A stretch of 41,989 nt of DNA from Sinorhizobium saheli (GTDB taxonomy: Bacteria > Pseudomonadota > Alphaproteobacteria > Rhizobiales > Rhizobiaceae). Both the position numbers and the translations under genes were made by a program. The stretch is taken from contig NZ_LNQB01000086.1 in the NCBI RefSeq assembly GCF_001651875.1, positions 1 to 41,989 on the forward strand, written 5' to 3'. A model generated the notes under the pieces. It was not told where the DNA came from. It saw nothing but the letters and a program-made list of their open reading frames with translations, and searched no databases. Shown in pieces: positions 8,606-15,201 of this stretch; within the stretch, counting starts at the first letter, position 1; every line of letters begins with the position of its first letter.

Positions 8606-9437
8606 TATGCTCGCGAAGATCCTCGCTTCGTGCGAGCAGCTCAGCTTCCTGCACAGTAGGCTCTTGAACGGAAAGAGCGGAAATCAGGTTTTCAATCTTC
8701 GATAATGCCTGAGCTTGTTGACCCGTACCATCCAGAGCAACGGCCAAGAGATACTCGGCTCTCTGTTTGTCGATTTTATGTGCAGTTTGCGCCTCGGGTG
8801 CCGCAAGGGCATTCTGGAGCATGTCAATGACATAGAGGTAATCGCCCTCCCCCCCGTCAAGAATAGGTAGCGCGAACGCAATGGCTTCGTGCACACTCTC
8901 GGTCTCGACTTTGCGTTCGACAACCACGTCCATCGGCGGCGTGACTTTTCCCAACAAAGCAATTGCCGCCGAAACTGCGCGTGATGTGTTTACTTCGCTA
9001 ATATCTTTCAGATGGTTCTCGCTGCTGAGAAACTTGCCATAGTCTGGGTGCAGCCCTAATGCCCTTCGCACAATCTCGCTCAAGGATATAACGAAGACGA
9101 ACCTGCTCTTTCCCCCCACTCCTTTGTCGAGCCAGAACAAACCTTTCACAAACAGCTCTTTGCTGAAACTTGGGTCGATCTGCCTTACTTCGTAAGAGAT
9201 TGAGCGCCACAGCTGCCCTATCTCGCGCTGGGCCAATTCCTGCTCCCAGCCCCCGGTCGGCGTCTTCTGCTCTTTTTGTCGGATGATATCAGAAGTGCGG
9301 GCGACCGCTGCCAAGATTTGCTCTATGATTTCAAATCGTTTCTTATTACGCTCTCGCAGATATGTTTGAAAGCGTGTGACAATTTGCGCTATCTCCCGCA
9401 GCGCAGTAAGTACCGTGCCAAGGCTAATCGCTTCCAT
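8580..9437 (-). CDS. hypothetical protein, helical, possible TPR-like C terminus
   Basis: A 285-residue protein I do not recognise. It begins with a helical segment rich in charged residues (REIAQIVTRFQTYLRERNKK), has a central mixed region, and ends with helices (KQRAEYLLAVALDGTGQQAQAL, then KIENLISAL) that look like degenerate tetratricopeptide repeats. There is no signal peptide or membrane helix. Codon use and GC are lower than in the neighbours, consistent with horizontal gain. Its 3' end overlaps the recombinase remnant. Function unknown. Confidence 0.6.
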   Translation of the reverse strand: MEAISLGTVLTALREIAQIVTRFQTYLRERNKKRFEIIEQILAAVARTSDIIRQKEQKTPTGGWEQELAQREIGQLWRSISYEVRQIDPSFSKELFVKGLFWLDKGVGGKSRFVFVISLSEIVRRALGLHPDYGKFLSSENHLKDISEVNTSRAVSAAIALLGKVTPPMDVVVERKVETESVHEAIAFALPILDGGEGDYLYVIDMLQNALAAPEAQTAHKIDKQRAEYLLAVALDGTGQQAQALSKIENLISALSVQEPTVQEAELLARSEDLREHIRSRMLHT

Positions 9438-9835
9438 TCTCGCGAGCCCCCCGGTTCAATATTCGATATCAAGTTAAGCTGACGTAAGACACGGAGCAAG
9501 TGCGCATGTGCCCCGCCCAGCATCGTGGAAACACGTTCAAGACATGGCGAGCTACCCCTTGAACACGGATGTTGCCGCTGCCATATAAACTTTAACGCGA
9601 GACAGCCGCGTGCTTGAGGGGGCCTCCTAGGCTGTTGCAAAATCGGAAATTCCCTCAACAAAGTCGGCGTGCGGGTCGCGGCTCAATAAGGGCTTCCGCA
9701 CATGGGATAGGAGATGCGTATGCACGCTTCTTTGGTTCTCGAAGCCAGCCAGTCGACGAAGACGTTTCGATTGGGCTTTGATCTTCGGATCAGCCTGGCT
9801 TCATCGGTCTGTTGTTCGGCCGACTGCTCTAATGG

Positions 9836-9869
9836 AAAAGCCCTCTTGCGAAAGCAAGAGGGCTTTTTC
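9836..9869 (+). terminator. strong rho-independent terminator
   Basis: A hairpin with a 14-nt arm (AAAAGCCCTCTTGC), a stable GAAA tetraloop, the complementary arm, and a U-rich tail (TTTTTCTTCTT). No coding gene lies upstream on this strand for more than 1 kb, so it may end an unrecognised small RNA made from about 9.65-9.83 kb. It could also insulate the phage leader from outside transcription. Confidence 0.85.
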
Positions 9870-9974
9870 TTCTTACCGATTAGTGTTTATTTCTTGTCGC
9901 GTGCTTCGATTGCTGCGCGTGCGCTTTCCCGCAGCAACGCATAGACTTCATCGACGTGTGTTGTTTGACAGACA

Positions 9975-10014
9975 TATCCGGAAGAAGGCGGGAATATCCG
10001 GGATTATCCGGGAA
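9975..10014 (+). repeat. three TATCCGG(G)A direct repeats
   Basis: TATCCGGA begins at 9975, and TATCCGGGA begins at 9995 and at 10006. They sit just inside the first TTTGACAG motif. Closely spaced direct repeats at a phage end would fit transposase binding sites, but this is only a positional argument. Confidence 0.5.
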
Positions 10015-10275
10015 CTGCTGAGAAACGCCGAGAAAACAAGGCGTTGGCGAGGACCTGCGGCGCGACGGCGGCGGGGCGTTTTGACAGCCGGTCTGACAAA
10101 AACAGCGCCAGCGGCGGGCTGTTGATGGCAAAGCGGCGCGAACCCGCAAAGCCCTTCAAAAATCCATGAAATGCCTTTGAGGCGTCTTCAAAGCCCTGAA
10201 AATCAAGGACCAGGCGCCGGCCGCGGCAGCGGCGATCGACCGATTTTGCCGATCGGCAAGGCGCGAAGTCCAATT

Positions 10276-10410
10276 CGAACATGCAAGCGGCTTGCATGTT
10301 CAGCACGTGAGGCTGTCAAGTCCCGAGAAATCAAGGCGTTGCGCGTTTCCACCGTGCTGTTTCGAACATGCAAGCGCGCGCCCGAAAATTGCCCGCTACT
10401 TGCATGTTTC
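10276..10410. repeat. two inverted pairs of the 12-mer CGAACATGCAAG
   Basis: Pair 1: CGAACATGCAAG at 10276 with its complement ending at 10302; inside it, 12-bp arms (10277-10288 and 10290-10301) flank one base. Pair 2: the same 12-mer at 10363, with a copy differing by one base in inverted orientation ending about 10410, further apart. This is four copies of one word in 135 bp, too many for chance in DNA of this composition. They look like binding sites for a dimeric protein (partition, replication or repression). Confidence 0.7.
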
Positions 10411-10524
10411 GAGAATGCCTCTCGTCCACGTCCTCTGGTCGGCAAAAAAATCGGCGCTCTGCTGAGTTGTACAGCTCTATCCCCAGCGTGCCTCAACCCC
10501 TGGGGCAGTTTTGGATTGAACATA

Positions 10525-10606
10525 TAAGCGATATCGGTTATATCCAATAAGCGATATCGCTTATGGATATGCTGGAGGCGAAATTGACTCACTTTCCGAT
10601 ATCGGA
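10525..10606. promoter_or_regulatory. three GATATC-centred operator-like palindromes
   Basis: Site 1, 10525-10540, TAAGCGATATCGGTTA (one mismatch); site 2, 10548-10563, TAAGCGATATCGCTTA (perfect 16-bp palindrome); site 3, 10595-10606, TCCGATATCGGA (perfect 12-bp palindrome). They run from just upstream into the start of the ribbon-helix-helix gene. Such small DNA-binding proteins commonly repress their own genes, so autoregulation is likely. Confidence 0.7.
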
Positions 10607-10817
10607 TAATCCACGCCGCATGGGGCGTCCTCCGTTGAAAGTGAAACCGATTCTAGTGCGGCTGCCGGACGGCGTTCCGGAGCGCATTGACGCCCTCGTC
10701 GGCAAGATGAAGCGTGCTGAATTCATCCGCGAAGCGGTTCTGAAGGAACTCGAACGTCGCGAGCGCGCTGCCGCAGCTACACCCCCAAGCGAGAAAGACA
10801 ACGGTAACAAGGTCTGA
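10584..10817 (+). CDS. small ribbon-helix-helix (CopG-type) DNA-binding protein
   Basis: About 77 residues. The core reads ILVRLPDGVPERIDALVGK followed by AEFIREAVLKELERRE, which fits the beta-strand, helix, helix plan of RHH proteins. The TTG at 10584 is chosen because GGAGG lies six bases before it; an ATG at 10563 (inside palindrome 2) or at 10620 (start of MGRPPLK) cannot be excluded. The three palindromes at its 5' end suggest it represses itself. No toxin gene follows within 280 bp, so it is not evidently an antitoxin; it may be a phage regulator or partition factor. The stretch 10818-11105 downstream holds nothing I recognise except a short GGGGCC/GGCCCC hairpin near 10952-10976. Confidence 0.7.
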   Translation: MTHFPISDNPRRMGRPPLKVKPILVRLPDGVPERIDALVGKMKRAEFIREAVLKELERRERAAAATPPSEKDNGNKV

Positions 10818-11105
10818 GGCCACGTTGCCAACGCGCCCGTGCCCCTGCGTCTAGGAGTAGCAATTGCTGCCCTTGCACGCAGATGATGCGGGACCTACTT
10901 GAACGTGAATTGAAGGGCTGGGGTTTAGAGTTATGTGTACCTGAGTTTCGAGGGGCCGCGTCCGCTGGCCCCTTTCGCTCGTGCCATCCAGGCGGGAGCG
11001 GTTTGATCCCTCATATCGTCGATACCGCTGCGCAGCCTGGTCGAAGACCGGGGCCGGCTGGTCACGACTGAAGTTCTGGCTGATCCAAGCGTGGCTTGAC
11101 GATCA

Positions 11106-11732
11106 TTAGGCCGAGCGTTTGCCAGAACCGGGCCGGGCGGCAGCTTCATCGAGACGCTTCTTAAAACGTGCGCGCAGGACCGGTAGGAGCGCCTCGACGA
11201 CCTCCTCGTCATGTATGTCGACGACCATCTGCAGAAGCTCGTTATAGAGGTTTCCAGCCTCGGCTGTTATCGCTCGAGGAGGCGCCGATTGTTTGCATTC
11301 CTGGAAAACAGCCTGGACGAGGTCTGAGAGGCGCTGCAGCAGGGCAATATTGAGCCCCGTGTTAGGAGCGACGTACGGCGGCACCTCGTCTTCCTGAAGC
11401 CCGCGGAACTTTTGCATGGCCGCGCCGAATTTCTCCTGGTTGAGATCAGCGAGCTCCTCGTTGGTCAATCCGCCGGGGTTCTCTGACAGCTTCAGAAGGC
11501 GCTGCATCGCCTTCGAAATCGGGTCCTCTTTTTTCGGTCCTTCACCAGTGATGAGCCAGTGAAGCTGCACGCCCGTTACGTCCGCAATTTTTTGCAGGTG
11601 CTCGGGCTTCGGCTGCGTTCCCGTTAGCCAGTTACCGAGAGAACGTCTCGGCACATCGATGAGCTCAGCTAGCCTTTTCAGGCCATCTACTTCTGCAGCC
11701 GCCTCTCGAATGCGGTCACCCAGATTATCCAT
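11106..11732 (-). CDS. phage CI-like repressor (HTH, no peptidase domain)
   Basis: A 208-residue repressor transcribed away from the early phage genes. An HTH_3-type domain fills the first 65 residues: 'LKRLAELIDVPRRSLGNWLTG' contains the recognition helix, followed by LQKIADVTGVQLHWLITGEG. The rest is helical and shows no LexA/S24 Ser-Lys peptidase motif, so SOS self-cleavage is unlikely; induction may depend on another route, as with Mu c. Two related operators lie between its start and the divergent Ner-like gene. The start is ATG 11732; ATG 11741 is an alternative. Its intactness suggests that immunity to related phages could persist. Confidence 0.8.
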   Translation of the reverse strand: MDNLGDRIREAAAEVDGLKRLAELIDVPRRSLGNWLTGTQPKPEHLQKIADVTGVQLHWLITGEGPKKEDPISKAMQRLLKLSENPGGLTNEELADLNQEKFGAAMQKFRGLQEDEVPPYVAPNTGLNIALLQRLSDLVQAVFQECKQSAPPRAITAEAGNLYNELLQMVVDIHDEEVVEALLPVLRARFKKRLDEAAARPGSGKRSA

Positions 11733-11742
11733 CAGCACCATG

Positions 11743-11790
11743 TAGCCATATCTGGCCACTTTCCCTTGACGAGATGGCCAAATCTGGCTA
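11743..11790. promoter_or_regulatory. two phage operators
   Basis: Site 1, 11743-11758, TAGCCATATCTGGCCA; site 2, 11775-11790, TGGCCAAATCTGGCTA. Both have GCCA and TGGC arms around four bases, and their starts are 32 bp apart (three helical turns). They lie in the divergent control region between the repressor and the Ner-like gene; site 2 falls inside the spacer of the rightward promoter. This is typical of a lysogenic switch. Confidence 0.8.
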
Positions 11791-11794
11791 TCTC
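11766..11794 (+). promoter_or_regulatory. rightward early promoter
   Basis: TTGACG (11766-11771), 17 bases, TATCTC (11789-11794). The spacer holds operator 2, so repressor or Ner binding would block RNA polymerase. Confidence 0.6.
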
Positions 11795-11871
11795 TATCCA
11801 TAGATACGGAACAAATCACCCATGAAAGGGGAGACCGGCCAGGGCCTCCCCTTTCACAACGAGGAAAGACT

Positions 11872-12204
11872 ATGCACCGCCCACAAAGGACGGACAACCC
11901 GCAAGAAACATCGATCGACAAGTTGGAAGAGCTTGCCGCAATCAAGCACAAGCTCGTGCTTGCCGGCCTCTCACTGCTCGATATCGACCGACGCTTCCAA
12001 CTGTCCCGCGGCACCGCCGGAACGACACTCCGCGAACCCAACGCGGCTGGCGAAAGGGCGATCGCCGCTGCTCTCGGTACAAAGGCTCACCTGTTGTGGC
12101 CAAGCCGTTACCGGCCCTCCGGTCAGCGCCGATCCCCTCAGCCGCGTGAGAACTATGAGCGGCCGCCGACGATGCGGCAACGCCAAAAAGCGGCGAGGGT
12201 TTAG
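11872..12204 (+). CDS. Ner/Nlp-like phage regulator
   Basis: A 110-residue protein whose middle part matches the Ner plan: 'IKHKLVLAGLSLLDIDRRFQL' then SRGTAGTTLREPNAAGERAIAAALG and LLWPSRY. In Mu and its relatives Ner binds the operator region between the repressor and early promoters and shuts down early transcription. It is the first gene after the divergent operators, as in those phages. The last 30 residues are basic and probably disordered. The closeness to a classic Ner ends after the WPSRY motif. Confidence 0.8.
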   Translation: MHRPQRTDNPQETSIDKLEELAAIKHKLVLAGLSLLDIDRRFQLSRGTAGTTLREPNAAGERAIAAALGTKAHLLWPSRYRPSGQRRSPQPRENYERPPTMRQRQKAARV

Positions 12205-12206
12205 AC

Positions 12207-12332
12207 ATGGAAAACCCTTTCATCCCGTCACGGTCCCCGATCTGCAATGCGGCCCAAACAGCGCTTTTGTTCAGCGTAGCGCTGGGAGGCCTCGTCGCCG
12301 CAATCATTGCCCTGGTGGACGCCGCATGCTGA
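12207..12332 (+). CDS. 41-residue single-helix membrane peptide
   Basis: ATG at 12207 lies three bases after the Ner stop and is preceded by GAGGG. The peptide starts with a polar stretch (MENPFIPSRSP) followed by one hydrophobic segment (about residues 19-37) rich in Leu, Ala, Val and Ile. Its end overlaps the next start by seven bases, which supports translation in the same operon. Function unknown. Confidence 0.5.
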   Translation: MENPFIPSRSPICNAAQTALLFSVALGGLVAAIIALVDAAC

Positions 12333-12679
12333 ACCCTTACGACGAACAGCAGCGGCTCGACGTGATGCTCTCATGCTGCTTCAAGGCAGTGCAGGCGCAC
12401 TTCTCGCACATCGCGGTGCGGGACATCATTGCGCCTCCGCATGATCTCTTTGACGCGGCCCTCGCACGGCAGGTCGCCATCTACATTTTTCATGTCGAAT
12501 TCGGCGTGCCGCGCCGGCGCATCGTCAAGATGCAGGCGCGCCAGCGCACCTCCATTTCCTTCGCCATTGCCAAGATCGACGAGCGGCTCGGCTGCCCAGT
12601 TTTCGCGAAGGCCTACGCCCGCATGGCGGCAAAGGCAAAGGACATCTTCATGCAGCAATTGAGAAAGGCGGCAGCGTAA
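12326..12679 (+). CDS. small protein with DnaA domain IV-like fold
   Basis: A 117-residue protein. The segment ALARQVAIYIFHVEFGVPRR followed by ISFAIAKIDERL resembles the C-terminal DNA-binding domain of DnaA (ARQ-x-AMYL ... HTTV-x-A-x-KIE), although the usual DHTT signature is replaced by QRTS. There is no ATPase domain. Its start overlaps the peptide upstream, and its stop shares a base with the next ATG. In a phage early operon it may bind DnaA-like boxes and influence replication or transcription; that role is an inference. Confidence 0.6.
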   Translation: MLNPYDEQQRLDVMLSCCFKAVQAHFSHIAVRDIIAPPHDLFDAALARQVAIYIFHVEFGVPRRRIVKMQARQRTSISFAIAKIDERLGCPVFAKAYARMAAKAKDIFMQQLRKAAA

Positions 12680-13527
12680 TGGCCGAGTTCAAACGTATCA
12701 GGATCGCCGAGATTGTCGTTCCGGAACGACTGCGCGCAGTTGAGGAAGAGCACGCGATCGCCATCGCGCAGAGCATGGTCGAGCATGGCCAGATCAACCC
12801 CATCACGGTGCGTGCGACACCCGCGGCCAAGGGCGGAAAATTCACACTCGTTGCCGGCGCCCACCGCCTTCGGGCATGCGTCATCAATGACGACGCCGAG
12901 ATAGATGCCATGGTCGTCGAAGGTGACAAGGCCGAGGCGCACTTAGTCGAGATCACGGAAAACCTGTTTCGCAACGAACTGTCCGTTATCGATCGGGCTG
13001 TCTTCCTCGCAAAGTACCGTGAGGTGTGGGAGCAGAAGAACGGCAAGGTCGAAGCAGGTCGCCCCGGAAATAGTGCCAACTTGGCACTATTATTCGAACA
13101 GGAGGCAGAAAGCGGCGGGTTTTCACAGCACGTCGCGGATCGCATGGGCCTGTCCCGCCGCGCCTACTTCCGTTTGAGTAAAATCGCTCAGAATCTCCAT
13201 CCGAAGGTGCGCGAGCGGCTTCGCGGAACACCTCATGCCGACAACCAATCGGAACTGCTCAAGATAGCCAAACTCGGTCCGACCGAGCAGGGCAAGCTGG
13301 CGACGGCGCTGGCTGCCGGCGGCGACCTTAAAGCCGCCTGGACGTCTGTCGTCGGCAGCGAGACCAAGATGCAGCTCTCCGACGAGGATCGGCGCAAGCT
13401 CGCAGTGAGCCGCCTGCTCACAGCATGGGACGATGCGGACGAAGACGCCTGCATTGAGTTCCTGCGCGCAATCTACGAGCAGCCCGACGGTGTCTTTGCG
13501 GCCTTCATCGGTGAGGTCGCAGAATGA
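12679..13527 (+). CDS. ParB/Spo0J-like phage protein
   Basis: A 282-residue protein with a ParB N-terminal domain: IAIAQSMVEHGQINPITVR, then FTLVAGAHRLRAC (the GxHR-type box), then ITENLFRNELSVIDRA (the ENxxR-type region). A helix-turn-helix follows (SQHVADRMGLSRRAYFRLSK). ParB-like proteins are common in the early operon of alphaproteobacterial transposable phages, next to the transposase. No ParA partner is present, so plasmid-like partition is unlikely; DNA binding or CTP binding may serve regulation. The start overlaps the previous stop (TAATG). Confidence 0.8.
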   Translation: MAEFKRIRIAEIVVPERLRAVEEEHAIAIAQSMVEHGQINPITVRATPAAKGGKFTLVAGAHRLRACVINDDAEIDAMVVEGDKAEAHLVEITENLFRNELSVIDRAVFLAKYREVWEQKNGKVEAGRPGNSANLALLFEQEAESGGFSQHVADRMGLSRRAYFRLSKIAQNLHPKVRERLRGTPHADNQSELLKIAKLGPTEQGKLATALAAGGDLKAAWTSVVGSETKMQLSDEDRRKLAVSRLLTAWDDADEDACIEFLRAIYEQPDGVFAAFIGEVAE

Positions 13528-13982
13528 AGCGCGATCCTTCGCAGTTCGACCTCTTTCTGGAGCCGTTGTTCCCGGTTCGCGAGCCAGTCGCGCGTATCGA
13601 CATCGACCGCTATCGGTCGAAGATGAAGCGGGCGATGGCCCGCGCCATCCGCGAGTGCCCCTACGACCGCCCCACCATCGCAGCGCGCATGGCGCAGTAT
13701 CTCGGCCTGCCTTCGATCAGCAAGGCGATGCTCGATGCCTACACTGCCGAGAGCAAGGAAGGGCACGACATCACGCTGCCGCGCTTCGCAGCCTTCGTGC
13801 ACGCGACCGGCGCGATGTGGCTTTGGGATGAGGCCGTTTCCGAGCAGGGTGCGACTTTGCTCATCGGTGACGAGGCCCGCCTCGCAGAAATCGCCCGCCT
13901 GCAGCAGGAACAGGAGACCATCCGCGCGGAGCTGCGTGCGCTCAAGTCCCGGCCGGTGAACATCCGGAGGACGCGCGGATGA
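13524..13982 (+). CDS. conserved phage early protein of unknown function
   Basis: A 152-residue protein. The middle part (SKMKRAMARAIRECPYDRPT followed by IAARMAQYLGLPSISKAMLD) looks like a helix-turn-helix, and the end has a short coiled coil (ARLQQEQETIRAELRALKS). It overlaps the ParB-like gene and the transposase by four bases each (ATGA), so the three are translated together. Proteins in this position in Mu-like phages are usually accessory DNA-binding factors. I do not recognise a named family. Confidence 0.65.
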   Translation: MKRDPSQFDLFLEPLFPVREPVARIDIDRYRSKMKRAMARAIRECPYDRPTIAARMAQYLGLPSISKAMLDAYTAESKEGHDITLPRFAAFVHATGAMWLWDEAVSEQGATLLIGDEARLAEIARLQQEQETIRAELRALKSRPVNIRRTRG

Positions 13983-15001
13983 TCAGCAGCGGCGCGAAAG
14001 AATGGCTCACATCCTCGGAGATCGCGGCGGCGCGCCTGCCCGACCTGCCGCAGACACGCCAGGGCATCGAATTGATGATCGCCCAGTCCGGCTGGCGCTC
14101 GACCGACAAGGCCCGGCCTCGGGCCGGACGTGGCGGCGGTTTCGAATATCACATCTCTCTTTTGCCGCAGGCGGCGCAACTCCGCCTCCGGCAAGCTCCG
14201 GACGCTGCTGGATGGGAAGAAGCGCGCGCCAGAAAGAACCTCCTTTGGTCGCGCTTCAATGCGCTTTCAAAGGCGCAGAAAGAGACTTGCGAAGAGCGCC
14301 TGAAGGTCCTCAATCGCGTCGAGCAGCTCGTCCGAGAACGCGGGTTGAACAGGACGGCAGCAATTGGCGTCGCCACGCTGGATGCCGGCATTCAGAAGTC
14401 CGCCTATTACGAGTGGCGCAAGGCGACCGAGGGCGTCGATCCCGAAGACTGGCTGGCAGCGCTCGCTCCGGCCTCCGCCTCGGCGGACGGAGTGGCTCCG
14501 CAGACTGCCGAATGCCACCCCAGCGCCTGGGACTTCCTGAAGTCCGATTATTTGCGGCCGGAGAAGCCGGGCTTCTCCGCTTGCTACCGGCGCATGATGG
14601 AAGCCGCTCAGTTGCACGGCTGGTCGCCGATCCCTTCCGAACGGTCGCTCCGGCGTCGCCTCACCGACCGTCCGCCGCAGGTTCCGGCCGTCTACGTCTT
14701 CGAGGCAACCGAGACGTCTTCGCTGAGCGAACGCTCCACCGGCCCGGTCCTGCAGCGAAGCTCGGTCGATATCGGCGTCGTCATCGTCACTGAGAACCTG
14801 TCGGGCACGGACGAGTTCGCCGCGGCCGAGGATATCGGCAACCTCAAGAGCTACGTCCGCAATCAGCTGATCGGCTTCGTGCCCACTGGCGCCGACGAAC
14901 CGCTGCAGCACGTCACCGGCGAGCTGCAGCAGGCCCTCGCCGGCACGATCTGGCACGAGGACGTCTACACCACCGACCGTTACATCGAGGAGCAACCCTG
15001 A
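13979..15001 (+). CDS. chimeric gene: MuA-type transposase N-terminus fused in frame to a tail-terminator-like protein
   Basis: A 340-residue ORF with two unrelated parts. Residues 1 to about 230 match the DNA-binding half of MuA: WLTSSEIAAARLPDLPQTRQ in the first HTH, FEYHISLLP, then helices ending in SERSLRRRL. The DDE catalytic core and MuB-interacting end are absent. From about residue 232 (RPPQVPAVYVFEA onwards, including SSVDIGVVIVTENLSGTDE) it looks like the C-terminal part of a tail terminator/Gp37-like protein that precedes the tail tube gene. The junction, near 14660-14690, removes the rest of the transposase, the MuB-type gene, lysis and head genes. The product might still bind phage ends but cannot transpose. 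Frame preservation may be chance. Confidence 0.8.
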   Translation: MISSGAKEWLTSSEIAAARLPDLPQTRQGIELMIAQSGWRSTDKARPRAGRGGGFEYHISLLPQAAQLRLRQAPDAAGWEEARARKNLLWSRFNALSKAQKETCEERLKVLNRVEQLVRERGLNRTAAIGVATLDAGIQKSAYYEWRKATEGVDPEDWLAALAPASASADGVAPQTAECHPSAWDFLKSDYLRPEKPGFSACYRRMMEAAQLHGWSPIPSERSLRRRLTDRPPQVPAVYVFEATETSSLSERSTGPVLQRSSVDIGVVIVTENLSGTDEFAAAEDIGNLKSYVRNQLIGFVPTGADEPLQHVTGELQQALAGTIWHEDVYTTDRYIEEQP

Positions 15002-15192
15002 TGCATGCAGGCAAAGGCGGATCGTACATCCGCAATCCGGAAGATGGTTCGCTGAGGCTCGTTCAGCGCACCGAAGAGGCCAAGGCGGAGAAACCCGCCT
15101 CGGACGGGGCTTCCTCGTCCCCGGTGGCGGAGGCGGAACGGGCAGCCGCCTCCGCCGATAACTCCGCCGCCAAGACCTCCCGCAAGAAGTAA
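15001..15192 (+). CDS. small phage protein between tail terminator and tail tube
   Basis: A 63-residue protein whose start overlaps the previous stop (TGATG). The first 20 residues (GGSYIRNPEDGSLRLVQRT) are compact and the rest is a low-complexity Ala/Ser/Glu/Lys tail. It resembles the short DUF2635-like proteins at this place in Mu-like tails, but the match is only by position and style. Confidence 0.55.
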   Translation: MHAGKGGSYIRNPEDGSLRLVQRTEEAKAEKPASDGASSSPVAEAERAAASADNSAAKTSRKK

Positions 15193-15201
15193 GGACCGAC
15201 C

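Larger units (their letters stand above)
9438..10583. other. 1.1-kb repeat-rich non-coding leader
   Basis: No gene is supported in this long stretch. It contains a strong rightward terminator (9836-9869), three TATCCGG(G)A repeats, two TTTGACAG...CCGG motifs, a 14-bp palindrome TTGCCGATCGGCAA (10246-10259), four copies of a 12-mer in inverted pairs (10276-10410) and two of the three GATATC-centred palindromes before the ribbon-helix-helix gene. The density of short repeats suggests a phage end, replication or partition region, or a set of operators. Confidence 0.6.

Noticed and set aside
9618..9660. End of an IS6-type insertion sequence (GGCTGTTGCAAAATCGG)
   Set aside because: The match to IS6 ends is only partial and no second end or transposase is present.
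10276..10410. CRISPR array
   Set aside because: The 12-mers are in inverted pairs with irregular spacing and there are no cas genes or uniform spacers.
12679..13527. Plasmid partition system
   Set aside because: No ParA is present, and the position in a phage early operon explains the ParB-like protein.
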